Assembly: GCA_963932465.1 (NCBI GenBank)
Contig: OZ010791.1
Location: 319,730,283-319,794,282 of the forward strand
Source: Maratus speciosus
Lineage: Eukaryota > Arthropoda > Arachnida > Araneae > Salticidae
DNA: 64,000 nucleotides
Direction: 5' to 3'
Part shown: piece after piece, positions 34,090-45,179 of the stretch
How positions within the stretch are numbered: the first letter of the stretch is position 1
Layout of the letters: every line of letters starts with the position of its first letter
Program-made: the position numbers and the translations under genes
Notes under the pieces: model-generated
What the model was told of the DNA's origin: nothing
The model's input: the letters and a program-made list of their open reading frames with translations, nothing else
The model's database searches: none

Positions 34090-34661
34090 TTATAGGAATT
34101 GTTCTAAATTGCGGCCGCGAAGATCATTGCACAGGCGATACATACTGACGAAGAATTGTCAGAAGCGTTCAAACATTCCCAGTGTGCTCAAGCGACGACG
34201 ATCCATGCTGTCAGATCTCCCAGTGTATCCACAGGCGTCTGATAAACAACCGATTTCAGGTGGCCCCAGAAAACCAAGTCAAGGGATCGAAGCCCGGGAA
34301 GCGTGTGAATGTCAAGCAACAGCTTCGCAGAGTCCATTTCCACCGTCCGGATGGGGCTTCCGTGGCCTAGCGGTTAAGACACCACGCTGCTAATAGCTTT
34401 AGAGCGTAGGAGGCTTGTCGGGTTCGACTCCCGCTGGCTCCATTGCACACTCTTTGTGGAGCTCCCGGATGTAAAAATTCTCTGTGTTGTAAATTTCATT
34501 GTGCTATCTCGTCCTTGCATATCGACGATGACTTATAAGCGGGCCTTGGTGTCAAGCACACAAGTCTGATGTATGTGTCCAATAAAACAAACAAACAAAC
34601 CGTCCGGATATGGGTGGAGGTGATGAACCCTCGAGGTGATTACACACCGTAATCTCAAAAT
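34090..34661 (-). pseudogene. C-terminal part of DUF4817-type transposase, interrupted by a SINE
   Basis: The minus-strand reading runs VPAYFEITVCNHL, then (past the SINE) PGLRSLDLVFWGHLKSVVYQ, which matches the family 'PRSPDLNPLDFFLWGHLKS' block. DTLGDLTAWIVVA follows. After a frame change comes TLGMFERF, then RLCNDLRGRNLEQFL and a stop at 34090-34092. The third catalytic residue block reads RSLDL instead of SPDLN. Frameshifts and stops make it non-functional. It continues the N-terminal part at 37779-38387 once the hAT-like insertion is removed. Confidence 0.7.
34342..34609 (+). mobile_element. tRNA-Ser-like SINE with (AAAC)n tail and 11-bp TSD
   Basis: The body is 34353-34598. The direct repeats accgtccggat (34342-34352 and 34599-34609) are identical and form a TSD. 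The head has a canonical A box TGGCCTAGCGG, a CTGCTAA loop where tRNA-Ser(GCU) has its anticodon loop, a long variable-arm region and a perfect B box GGTTCGACTCC. The acceptor stem pairs poorly, so it is not a functional tRNA. A ~150-bp unrelated body and an aaacaaacaaacaaac tail follow. It sits inside the mariner transposase gene. Confidence 0.85.
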
Positions 34662-35769
34662 ACGCTGGTTATGGCTGGACGATATCAGAAACTTAATATT
34701 GAGATATATCAACGACTTAATATCGATATTGTAGATATATCGCGATAACAACCTTAAACTGTGTAAGAATAGAAATATTACTAATTTCGAAAAAAAATGG
34801 TGCAGTAGCAGCAATTTAAGTATCAACAGATGTAGAAAGCAACGCATCAATCATTTATACCTATATATATTCGCACAGCATCATTAAAACTATATATATA
34901 TATATAAATAAGCAAAATAGAAATATTTTAGAAAAAGAAACCAATGTTTGATATCTGTTAGCACTTATACCATTTGTTGCATAGTATTTTTCTATAAAAA
35001 TAGTATGTTTCCTTTTCTTCCTGCTTTATGGATTATTTTTCTTAATAACATTTTAACTATTTAATTACTTCAAGTATAACTGAGAATATTATTAAAAAAA
35101 ATTAATATAAAATATTTCTAAATTTAGGACAGTGGCGATTTTAATATAAATAAAATAAATAAAAGCATGGGAAAAACTAAAATTAATTTAATGCTACGTC
35201 ATGCTAATGTACTTGCAATTAAGTAGGTTTCAGTGGATGATAGATGCAGCAGACATGTTGTTTTTCAATCTTTCTCTAAGGAATGAATGCATTCTTAATC
35301 GAAAAAATTTACTGTATTTGTATCTTCCGACCTATTTACTACAAATAAACAACATCTAAACCTTTTTTTTAAATATAAATATTCGAATCACATTTCGGAA
35401 TAGTTTTATACTAATTTAAATTGAGTTTTTGATAAATATTCCTTTGAAGCTAAAATATCAAAACAGGATATGTTAAATTCATTCTAGAAAACTTCGCTCT
35501 AACGAAAATACAACAAACGACACAGGAGAAAGGAAAGCAATACAAAATATGAATAATGTATTGTATTCACTAGCATAGTAGCGTTACAGACTGGGAAGCT
35601 CTTTTTAAAAGCAACGAATCGTCACAGTAAACGAGTGCTTCGACATTGACTTTTCTCCAAATTGACGAGAAACAATAAGTAGGTAAGTGCGGTCACAGAT
35701 AGCACAGAGGGTTTCGTTTAATATTACTTTTAAAACACTTTATTCATAAATTAATAAAGCCAAATTGGT

Positions 35770-36620
35770 AATTTATAATTATTAAATACTTAAAATCCGC
35801 AGATAAAACGGTTTAAAATGCTAAAGTTTTTAAAAAAATTGAGCTCCCCCCCCCCCCCACCCGAAATTTCTTGCCATACTTTTAAAAACTTTTTATTATG
35901 TTTTATAAACTATCTTAAAGTTCAAAACGAATCGCCGTGTTAGATTTCCTAGTTTAAATAAAATCGTGTTCTTTTAGTTCCACATTCCACCACCAGGGGA
36001 CGCACTCTATTCTTACAAAACTGTATCTGAACGAAACTCCGTTAAAAAACCTATCCGTAGAATTATTAGTCGAGAGGGTGAAGGTCTTAAACAACAATTT
36101 AAGATATTTTCTGAAATTATTATTTGAAAATAGTGGTATTAACACTTATGAAATTTTTATATTGAACAAGTAGCATTTATCTCAGGACTCCGTCAAAAAA
36201 ACTTACATAAAACGGTAAAAAATGCTAAGGTTTAAAAATTTTTTTAACGCTTCCCCCCTCCCCCCCAGAAATTTCTCGCGGCATTATTTTTTAAACTTTT
36301 ATTATATGTTATAAACTACCTTAAAGTTTCAAACAGATCGCCTTGTTAGATTTCCTAATTTAAATAAAATCGCAGTCTGTTAGTTCCACATTCTACCACA
36401 AGGGGACGTACTCTATTCTTAACAAAAGTGTATCTGAACGAATCTCCTTTCTACAACATATCCGTAGATACATTAGTCGAGGGGGTGGCGGTCTTAAACA
36501 TCAAATTATGATATTTGCTTTTTTATATTAAATAGGTAATATTTATCTCATCATGCCGTCAAAAAAACCGCACGCAAAACGATAGAGAACACTACAGTTT
36601 AAAAATGGTCTTAAGCAAGA
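35770..36620 (+). repeat. Tandem duplication of a ~400-bp unit inside the hAT-like element
   Basis: Two copies, about 402 bp apart, are marked by a C-rich run (35850 and 36255) and by 'gttccacattccaccaccag'/'gttccacattctaccacaag' at 35980 and 36382. A partial third copy follows near 36600-36700. I see no function. Confidence 0.65.
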
Positions 36621-36739
36621 ATTTAAGACATTTACTGGAATTACTCTTCGAAAATAGTGGTATCAACAGTTTTGAAATTTTTAGATTGAATAAGTAAAAT
36701 TTATGCTGTATTTTAATAAATGTGACGTCTTTCTGAACA

Positions 36740-37175
36740 ATGCTTTAAAAGCGATCGAAAAAATCGCTTAAAATTCACAAGTTAGAGACCGGAGGGGTAA
36801 ATATAAGACTTTTTGAAATGTTTATGATTTGTCGTGTGATCACAAGTGTGCAAAAGTATAAGTAAGCAAAGTATGCTATAAGTATGCAAAATTTCAAATC
36901 TCCAACTTAATTAGGAGATGAGTTAGAAAAATTGCTTAAAATACACAAGTTAGAGACCTGAGTGGTAAATATAAGACTTTTTGAAATTTTTATGATTTGC
37001 CGTGTGATCGCAAGTGTCCAGCTATAAGTATACAAAATTTCAAGTCTCCAACTTAATTAGGAGATGAGTTAGAAAAATTGCTTAAAATACCCAAGTTAGA
37101 GACCTGAGTGGTAAATATAAGACTTTTCGAAATTTTTATGATTTGTCTTGTGATCGCAAGTTTTCAGCTATAAGT
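36740..37175 (+). repeat. Tandem ~146-168-bp repeats inside the hAT-like element
   Basis: Three units are marked by 'gttagagacctgagtggtaa' variants at 36780, 36949 and 37095, each followed by 'aatataagactttt' and 'gatcgcaagtgtccagctat' variants. Non-coding. Confidence 0.65.
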
Positions 37176-37778
37176 ACACTGATTCGTTGCTCGCAAGTCG
37201 AGCGTCGAGCATCGCAACTTTTGGGCTATGAACTCAATGATAACCAGCTATATTCTGTATCAATTGTAACTCAGCAATAATCAAAGTTCGTTTGATTATT
37301 CATAACATATCAATCACTGTAGTTATATCAATAGGTGTGGACCAAAGACAACGACGAGAGAAGAAAGTTCATATGTGTTATTCAGTATTGCGCAGCCAAG
37401 CAGTGGAATAAACTCAAAGTTTTGAGCGAAGAAATATTGCAATAATTGGGATATTTCTAGAGATAATCAGCGGAAAGACAGATAATCGAGGTAGATTTTG
37501 TGTTTTGGAGTGGATGGAGAATGAAAACATTATAAAGGAATATTGGGCTACATTTTCGGGTCTGTGGTGGTGTGAGCAAAACGTTATTATTTTATTTGGT
37601 TTTGAGATATTCTACGGTATTTTTTCGAGGCTCGTATTCAAAATTCCAGTGAGCACAAAACATTATTATTTTATTGGGATATATCAATAGAGTCAAGGTT
37701 TAGATATTGTTATTGCGATATTTTAAAAATATCAATATCTGACGATATATTGATAAAAAATCCAGCCCTAATGCTGGT

Positions 37779-38387
37779 ACACTATTATGCATCCCATGTT
37801 CTATCGCACAGTGAGCAGTATTCTCTGCATCGAATTCGGGAGAACGTGATGTAGGAAAACAGGATAATTTGCACCATTGAGGTGTTCGGCCAGAAGGTAC
37901 GGCCCCATCAGATGATCTCCGAGAAATCCTGAAAAGATGTTAATACAGAAGTTGTGTTTCACTTCCGACGAGACAGTGCTGTGAGGATTTTCGGACAACC
38001 ACGTATGCGCATTGTGCGTGTTGACTACGCCTTCTGTCCTAAAGTAGGATTCTTCTGATAATACTGATAAACTGTGGAAGGAAGCTGTGAATAATTCTGC
38101 GTAGCATCAAGCATCCAGTGTATGAACTCTACCCGATGTGGGCACTCAGCATAGCTTAGGTATTGGACCATCTATGCGTGGAAGGTGTTCATGTTTTCTG
38201 CACCCCGAACCACTATTTCGTGACCAATACCCAGCATCCTATTGATGTTCGTGAAGGTTGTATGATGCGGACAACGCATCCCCTCATATTATTCTTAGTA
38301 CCTTTTATGTGCTAGGCGCCCATTGCCACCTGTTCGGTCGTAAATCAGATGCATATCCCAATATTCCTCCTTTGTGTAATAAGACAT
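37779..38387 (-). pseudogene. N-terminal part of DUF4817-type transposase
   Basis: A plausible start Met at 38387 begins MSYYTKEEYWDMHLIYDRTG, the DUF4817-type opening. Family-like blocks follow in changing frames. CPHRVEFIHWMLDATQNY (near 38095-38150) is the start of the catalytic domain. A later block (near 37960-38030) is equivalent to the family's catalytic-domain 'H.WA.ENPH' motif. In the frame 37801-37998, DHLMGPYLLAEHLNGANYPV is clear and matches the family 'G..L.GP..L...LNG..Y..FL' block. Multiple stops (for example after LAHKRY) make it dead. Confidence 0.7.
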
Positions 38388-38696
38388 GCTGTTTCGGAAT
38401 GAAGTTTAATTCCCACGAAATCTGCAATACCCATTATTGAATAATTACAAGCTGCTTTTATTTTCCCCAGCATACGAGAAGGTTTCTTCTTCTCGACCGC
38501 AATGCTCCTAATTCGTGCATTTGTTTGACCACTCTCTTCGTTTGGCTCTTCCTGTCCTCCCGATGTCTATTTTTGCGATTTTCACCGAATAAACGCGGTT
38601 TGCAACCTAATGTGCTAAAGTACTGTTTCATCCTTTTGATGCATGCTATGACCCCTCTTAAATTGTCGGTCGAATTCGGCAATACACTGCAGGTAT

Positions 38697-40320
38697 ATTC
38701 AGGCCATTCAAGACAAATTTTTGAAAGATATGGATATCGAATTAGACAAATTAAATATAAAAAACTTGGAAATTGAGAAATTTAAGACTGTTTTCCTTAT
38801 TAAACTACAGCAAAAATATATGAACTAAACTTTCAACTTCACATAATTTTTTTTAAAGAAAATTAAACAAATAAATTAGATGTAGTCCGGAAAATATATT
38901 TTTATGCCGTAGATCCATATGCACAAACAAATAAAATAATCAAAATTTTATGACGCACATATTTATTCTTTAATGGGCTACTTGTAATCTATTATATTTC
39001 TCCATCCTAGTTACTTATATATTAAAATTAAATTTACAGAAATTTGTTTTAACAAAACGGATTTTTATTTTTCGTTACTAAATAGATTATTTCAAAATAA
39101 AAGGGCATTCAAGACCAATATCTAATTAATATGAAAATTAGATCCATACTCCGAATTTGACAGACTGGAGAGTAATTTAGGAACATTTTTCTTCTTAAAC
39201 TACCGAGGAGAAAATGAAAAATAATAATTCAGCTTTAAAGTTATTATAGATTTTTGTTTTACAAAGTTAAACAAGCAACATTTATTTTTATATCCAAAAT
39301 TATCTTTCTTTCACATTCATTCATAAGCTTAACCAATAGGAATATGTAAAACATCTTTAGATGCTTCTTAATGAAATATAACGTATTTTTAATCATGATA
39401 ATCATGTATTTTACTGTTATCCTCCAATTTGTTAAATGGCAAAATTTTATAAAACTTTTCTTATAAAAATAACAAATTTCATTTAATTTATAGCGTGTAT
39501 ATCATATGATTAATTTCAGAACTGAAATATAAATAGCTTTAAAAAGTGAAAAATGAATGCATTTGATAAAAGATTTAATCAAACATGCAAATTCCAAGAC
39601 TAAATTAAACAACATATTTCATTTTCAAATACTTTTTCCTAGATTAATGCATTTCAGTTACAATAGAATTTCATCTTAAAATTGTGTTTAAAACAAAACA
39701 GAATCTTTTAAATTGTCACTAATGTATCTTTGTTCCGTATATTTATATGCAAAACATTTAAAAATATTTTTAAACTGCTCTTCTTACATATTTATCATAA
39801 AATTATAAGGTGCAGGAAATAATACTATTTTCTTCTTTTGCTCAATTACTTAAATATTATATTTAAACATTCATAAAAGAATTTTACAAAAACTACAAAA
39901 ATTATTAATTATATTAATTATATTATTAGTACATTAGTTTTCTGAGTAATAATTGTAGTTCATGATAAAGTTCTAGCCAGAATGTAAAGAGAATGCATAT
40001 ATTGAAAAGAAAACTACTAATTAAATATTCAAAACCTCAAACTGGTATGATATCTAAGAACGACTTCTTTTTTTAAGTACCACATTTGAAATATATTCAC
40101 AAATTTTTGTAAAAATCTTCACTAACAACTTTTATAAAAATACTTTTGTGTCTTACATTCATATGTAAAACCATTAAAACTTTTACTATATAAAATTGAT
40201 ACTATTTACTACATGATGGTAGTACATTTTTAACTTACAGAAATATTTGTATTCTTTGCAGATCACGCACTTAAAAATAACATTTTAGTAAAAAAGCAAA
40301 ATAATAACTAATTTAAAATG
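38697..40320. repeat. ~410-bp satellite, right of the retroelement nest
   Basis: Units like those at 26600-27560 resume immediately beyond the mariner terminus. 'ttattaaactac'/'ttcttaaactaccg' phrases occur near 38800 and 39205, and 'atatgcacaaac'-like phrases near 38915. More diverged copies extend to about 40320. A 43-codon open stretch at 38697-38826 is part of this unit and not an exon. Confidence 0.4.
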
Positions 40321-41038
40321 TTTTTATGGTCACTTTTTTGAATTATTACCGTTTATCGTGCGTAAAATTATTCAAAAGCCTGTTACTTAACTTTTATCTA
40401 TCAATGTTTGTGATATTATTATTCTTGTCGTTCATTTATTCTTGTTGTATTGGAGGTTATATTTTGCTTTTATTTATACGCTGTGTTGAAACTCTCGTAC
40501 TATTGAAACCAAATAATTCCAGTATCGCTCATGTTTGATGCTAATCTTGGCTTTGGACATGATTACAGAAAGTTATCTAATACTACTATATATAATAATT
40601 ATAATTAGTATTAGATTTAGATGTTAATTTTAGCAATGTTTAAGGTATTTTAAATTAAATTCTCGGAGGAAATGGTGTCTGTTTTAATTTTTCAAGCAAA
40701 GTTGAAAGCATACTCTCAGTTTAAATCGGAGGTACATAGATAATCAGCAAAGCGTTTTGATTGACTTCCATTTTCAATTCTTTACAAAGGAAGCTCGCAC
40801 ATTTTTTAAACGAGTTTGTTTTGGTACACAGAAATCGTCGGTATATCGGAATTATTTTCCAGGCTAAGATGTTTTTCAAAGTACATTTTCTTGTCTGAAA
40901 ACTCAATTTTTTCTTTACATGCAAAATGGTGCTTTTCAAAAATCGACAATAGGAAGTCTAAATTTCTTCACTTTCCAAAGAAAATTATTTATATTCGGTT
41001 ATTTTAAAACAATGCAAAGGGCTCTTTTTCTACATCTA
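40321..41038. other. AT-rich spacer, no gene recognised
   Basis: Non-coding apart from short unremarkable frames (for example 40326-40538 on the plus strand, hydrophobic and low in complexity, with no family resemblance). No element ends identified. Confidence 0.4.
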
Positions 41039-42055
41039 AAACCACAGTAGGTAATATTGTCAATAAGGGAGAGGAAAAAGGACTGGGTTCAAGTGACAAA
41101 TCTGTATCTAATATATACCCAAGAACAAAAAGGATTTCTTCGAATATTGCAAAGTTAAGATCTTTTGTGTTAAAAGGAAATCATTGAAGTCGAAGTACTG
41201 TTGGTAAATCGTTAAAATGTTCACTGCCAGCTGTTAACAAAATCGTTAATTCTGATTTGAATTTTTAAAATGACAAAAAACCCAATGTTCCCCGTCTTAC
41301 TCCACGAGATATCGCCGAATGTATAACACGAGGCATAATTCTTTATGAGAAACATTTATCCAGAGAAAAAGTAGAAAACCTTTGTTACAATAGATGAAGC
41401 TTGTGTCTATTTTAATTATTTTAATAAAAACGTATCCATTTATTAATATTATAGAGTAGATAAAAAACTTAAAACATGGTTCAATGGATATAAAGAAAGT
41501 TTTAGCAAAGGAAATATGATTGTTGCCCGCTGTGCACATAACGGCAAAATAAAAATTAAGAGAGTGGAATGATGTTAATATCAACTCTTTATACTATCAG
41601 AAACATATTTTACTCTCAATCTTCAAACATGAAGTACCATCACTTTATCCCAAGTGCCATCAGTCTCTTCATTGCATAAAGATAAGTAGAAAGCAAATGC
41701 ACATCATAATTCACTGCTAATTTATTGGAATGAATGGAACAAGAAACGAGTATCAGGATAAATAGTTACCGCTAGGGGTACCAGAGTATCCTTCACTGAT
41801 ATACCTGCTAAATCGCCTGTTAGATGACGCATGGATTTTTGCGAATTTGGGCTTTTTAAAATTGCGCTATCCAGTATGAACCTATAACACTTCATGGACT
41901 TTGCAAAGTTTTTTAAAATGAATGGGCCAAAATACCACTTGCAAAGCTATAAAAGGTATTATTGTGATAGAAATTACGCTGTAGAAACTTAGATAAGAAT
42001 AAGGGTTTTGAAATTGGGTTTTGGTTCTCCAAATACCTTGAAAATAGTCTAATAA
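41039..42055 (+). pseudogene. Tc1/mariner-type transposase pseudogene
   Basis: Family blocks can be followed across frames. The N-terminal HTH region runs from an SRSTVGKSLKCS phrase to PNVPRLTPRDIAECI. TIDEACVYFNYFNKN holds the first catalytic Asp, and the WFNGYKESFSKGNMIVARC region follows. The degenerate region 41620-41760 should hold the second catalytic Asp. TDIPAKSPV...RMDFCEFGLFKIALSS follows, and a tail NLDKNKGFEIG corresponds to the family's 'NKGFQIE' end. Many stops and frameshifts. Length and block order match full-length transposases of about 330-350 residues. I did not find flanking TIRs. Confidence 0.65.
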
Positions 42056-42446
42056 ATTTGTGATTATCCATCTGTATATTGAGGTTGCTCTCAAACGCTT
42101 TCAGTTCGCATTACATTTATACCTTCGGGAGATAAATAGTTAATGGAAACTGCAAAAATGTTTAAAATAAGGTAGGAAGTAAAGGAAAATTAATAAAATA
42201 GTCATCCATTGGTTTTCAAAAGTTAAAATTTTTATATTTTCCTGGAACCCTAGTAGAAGAAATTGGTCAAACAGAAAATATTTGTCTTTGATCTAATATG
42301 CTCTTTACAATAAATCGCATTCCAGTATTTTTAGAAGTGAGCTTGTTATGATTATTTAAGAATTAAACATTGTGATCATATATCAAATTAAAAATAAATG
42401 GCATGAAGATCGTTGAGAAATCACAAAATATAAAAAAAAATAGATA

Positions 42447-43305
42447 GGGGAAGATCGGGTATCCCCGGCCGGCCGGTAGTCTCGGCCACTATCAAATTTA
42501 AACAATCACGCACACATAAACAAACAACGCACACCTTAAAATAACGGAAGTACAGCGCATATACGTATGTGAATAGTACAGACTAAATCACCAAGTGGTC
42601 AACAAGTGAACATAATTTATTTACCTAGGAGAAGATTTTTTGTGCATGCCGTTTACTTTTGGAATGCAGTTATTGTATATTAAATTTAAGTACTTCACCA
42701 TCATTTATTAATTATATTGTACGGTGATTGTTTTAGTTTATACGTCAGGTTGTTTATTGTCATCGGATACTATCGGGCACAACTCCATTGGGTACCCTCA
42801 GATACCTTTTGGGTAGAGAGAATGACTTGTTAGTTGTTAATTTAATAGCTAGTAAAAGCTACAATAACAAGAAAAAAATGAAACAAAGAAAAACATTCAG
42901 AGTTTAACAAAAGACCAGGAAACAGAGTGCATCATTTGTGACGAAACTTTTGAAGAAGACTGGATACAAAATCATAAATGTTAAAGACTGCGCGCATGAA
43001 GCATGTACACATCGATCAGTCGCAGCCTTACTACTATTTCAGGGCCAAACGAAGACTTGGTTAACTTAATGTTAATTGTGTACGTCCGGGGCTATTCGCC
43101 AAAAAAAAAATACTCGACAAAAATTAAAGACTTACAATAAGACGTGATATAAGCTAAGATAAAGAAACTATCTGATTGTTACTTAACTAGAATTATAAGC
43201 GATATGTTGCATTTAATTTCTAGTTTGAAAATGAAAGGTTAATTCTGATAATTCCTAAAATTTCGTAAGTTTAGTTTATGTGTCCGGAACTATCCGACCT
43301 TCCCC
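42447..43305. mobile_element. pogo-like element, 0.86 kb, deletion derivative
   Basis: The left end GGGGAAGATCGGGTA and the right end, read inward, GGGGAAGGTCGGATAG are inverted. TA lies directly outside both (42445-42446 and 43306-43307). Inside is a remnant of a plus-strand transposase tail. The ends resemble those of the elements at 8702 and 11897. Confidence 0.75.
42898..43070 (+). pseudogene. Cys-rich C-terminal tail of a pogo-type transposase
   Basis: TKDQETECIICDETFEEDWI is followed by NHKC, then in shifted frames a His/Cys-containing stretch and DQSQPYYYF. This is the C-x2-C...DWIQ..C PHD/RING-like tail seen at the end of many pogo transposases and also at 9137-9388. The DNA-binding and catalytic parts are absent. 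Confidence 0.55.
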
Positions 43306-43307
43306 TA

Positions 43308-43485
43308 CGTAGGACAAAGTTTTGCGAATCACGTTTAGACACAAGATGCAATTGCAGGCACTTGTGTAATTTTTACATTTGAGTAAGCCATTTATTTATT
43401 TAAAATTATAATAATAAATAAGCACGTGTTGATTTTTTAAATTATTGCAATTTTAAATAACGACGTTCTTGAAAATTAAGCTCGC

Positions 43486-43524
<39 letters not shown>

Positions 43525-45175
43525 TACTTTTAACTGTAGTTTAGCTATGAGATTTACACTTTGAATTTCGGTAGATTTTCGATATTTTATGTAACATGAA
43601 AACAAAGTAACTAAACTTCGGCAAAGAATAAAAATCGATTTTTCCCTCGATTCGTGTTTGCCTCGAATATTAGTAACTACTTACTGTTCTAAACCCAGTT
43701 GATCATAAACAAAATACAGTTGATGCTTGCAACAATATCAGTTTTGAAGACTATAAAATATTTTCTAACGCACTTTTAGAAAAGCTCAATTGTGTGCTGG
43801 GTATTCATGGAAAATATTTTAAGAATGCTTTGTGAATTGCTTTTCTAGCGTTTTAAACAACATTTGTGTTTTTATATTATATTATTATATTGTATTATTA
43901 TATTATATATATTATTTTTATTGTGTTTTACATATCAAAATAAATTTTAATTCATATCAAACTTTCAATTTTTTTTTCAATTGACTCATTAAAATTAGTT
44001 TAAATAATGGCATGTCGAATCAGCCAGCTTATGCACTAATGTAACAAAAAACTGGAAATATGTATGTATCAGATTCCACGTCTGACATATACGACAGGGA
44101 GAACTCTCATTTATTAATGATTAATACAAATTACAAAGCATAATTGTTAAGGCATTGCGTTTAATACAGCCTGTTAAATAAATTAGGAGTAGAATTTATC
44201 GCAGGTTAAACGAAATTTAATAACAAAAGTTCTCTAAAAGTATTTTCGTGGTACGCTAGACCTGCAAAATGATTCTGAAATTTTTGGAGCGCATGCGTAA
44301 AATATTTTCCTTAATTCGCAGAAATGAATATTCTACATAAACCCCTATTAACTTACAGTATCGAATAAATTTTTTAATTTAATTTTCCTTTGCCAAATGT
44401 TATTGAAAATTCAGTTAATGCTGAACACAAATTCTACATTATTTATTTATATTTATTTAGCCATTCCATAAATGAATCAAAAGTCATCTCATTCTGAACT
44501 TTTATGTTTAAATAAAAAGGCAGAACTATTTGTTTCTGTTTCAAATGAAAATTATTTTCCCAACTACTCAAACTTTTGTAAATCAGAACATAACTTTTCT
44601 GGAAACGTGACGCTCTTTCTAATAGGAAAAGCACATTCCTCGTCCTTTATATAAACGACATTAAATGCATATAACCTTTAGGCTTCAACAGAAAGTTTCC
44701 TTATGTGCGTTAATGAGGCTAGTTTGTTTCCTTTAATTTCAATGCTGAAAGAAAATTTGTGAATTTGTACATTTAAATGCATTATACTTTATACTATACT
44801 TTATACTATATACTTTAATGTATTATAATACATTATACTTTACTTTTAATTATTATATGCTGAAAGCAAGATACAAAAACAAATCCATTGTCATTTTTAG
44901 TTCGAGTAAAATTTATAAATAAAAAATATTTTTTTTTTTATAGTGAGAAATAATTATTGTTTTAAGTACTAATTAGCCTGTCAATAAACTTGCCAACTGT
45001 AGTTTTCGAAGTCACTATTTATAAACCTGGTCTTCGATATAAAATATAAGAATCTGAAAAAATAAAATTTGGTTAATCCAATATGAGCTAGTCGAAAAGA
45101 AGCTTTTGCATGCTTTGTCGTATTTTAAAAAACATACATCATTTTGTGTATCGTATCACCTCATGTGCTAATAAT
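43308..45175. other. AT-rich spacer with T33 homopolymer
   Basis: A T33 run lies at 43489-43521 and ATT/TATA-type microsatellite near 43875-43915. A stretch at 43810-43960 resembles 58975-59130 (shared 'gaatgctttgtgaattg' and flanks), suggesting a dispersed repeat. No gene recognised. Confidence 0.45.
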
Positions 45176-45179
45176 TTAA

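Larger units (their letters stand above)
34670..37770. mobile_element. hAT-like non-autonomous element, 3.1 kb
   Basis: The ends are TATGGCTGGA on the left and, read inward from the right, TAGGGCTGGA. Both are followed by AT-rich gatat/tatcg palindromic motifs. 8-bp flanks ACGCTGGT (34662-34669) and ATGCTGGT (37771-37778) differ at one base, as expected for a hAT target duplication. Its removal rejoins the two halves of the mariner transposase. Inside there is no recognisable transposase, only AT-rich sequence and tandem repeats (35770-37170). Confidence 0.7.
33908..38693. mobile_element. Tc1/mariner-like (DUF4817-type) element split by later insertions
   Basis: The left end CAGGTTGTTACCGAATTCCA is mirrored at the right by a related inverted end (ggtcgaattcggcaatacac, then tgcagg). 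TATA-like flanks and a probable TA target lie at 33906-33907 and 38694-38695. The minus strand carries a transposase in two parts, N-terminal at 37779-38387 and C-terminal at 34090-34661. They are separated by a hAT-like element (34670-37770). A SINE (34353-34598) interrupts the C-terminal part. Without the insertions the element would be about 1.4 kb, normal for this family. Confidence 0.65.

Noticed and set aside
34357..34441. Functional tRNA-Ser gene
   Set aside because: A and B boxes are good, but the acceptor stem does not pair. It is followed by a SINE body, an AAAC tail and a target duplication.
38697..38826. 43-codon charged, coiled-coil-like open stretch that could be an exon
   Set aside because: It aligns with non-coding ~410-bp satellite units on the other side of the nest.
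40326..40538. 70-codon hydrophobic frame as a membrane protein
   Set aside because: The composition is what AT-rich DNA gives by chance, and there is no family resemblance.
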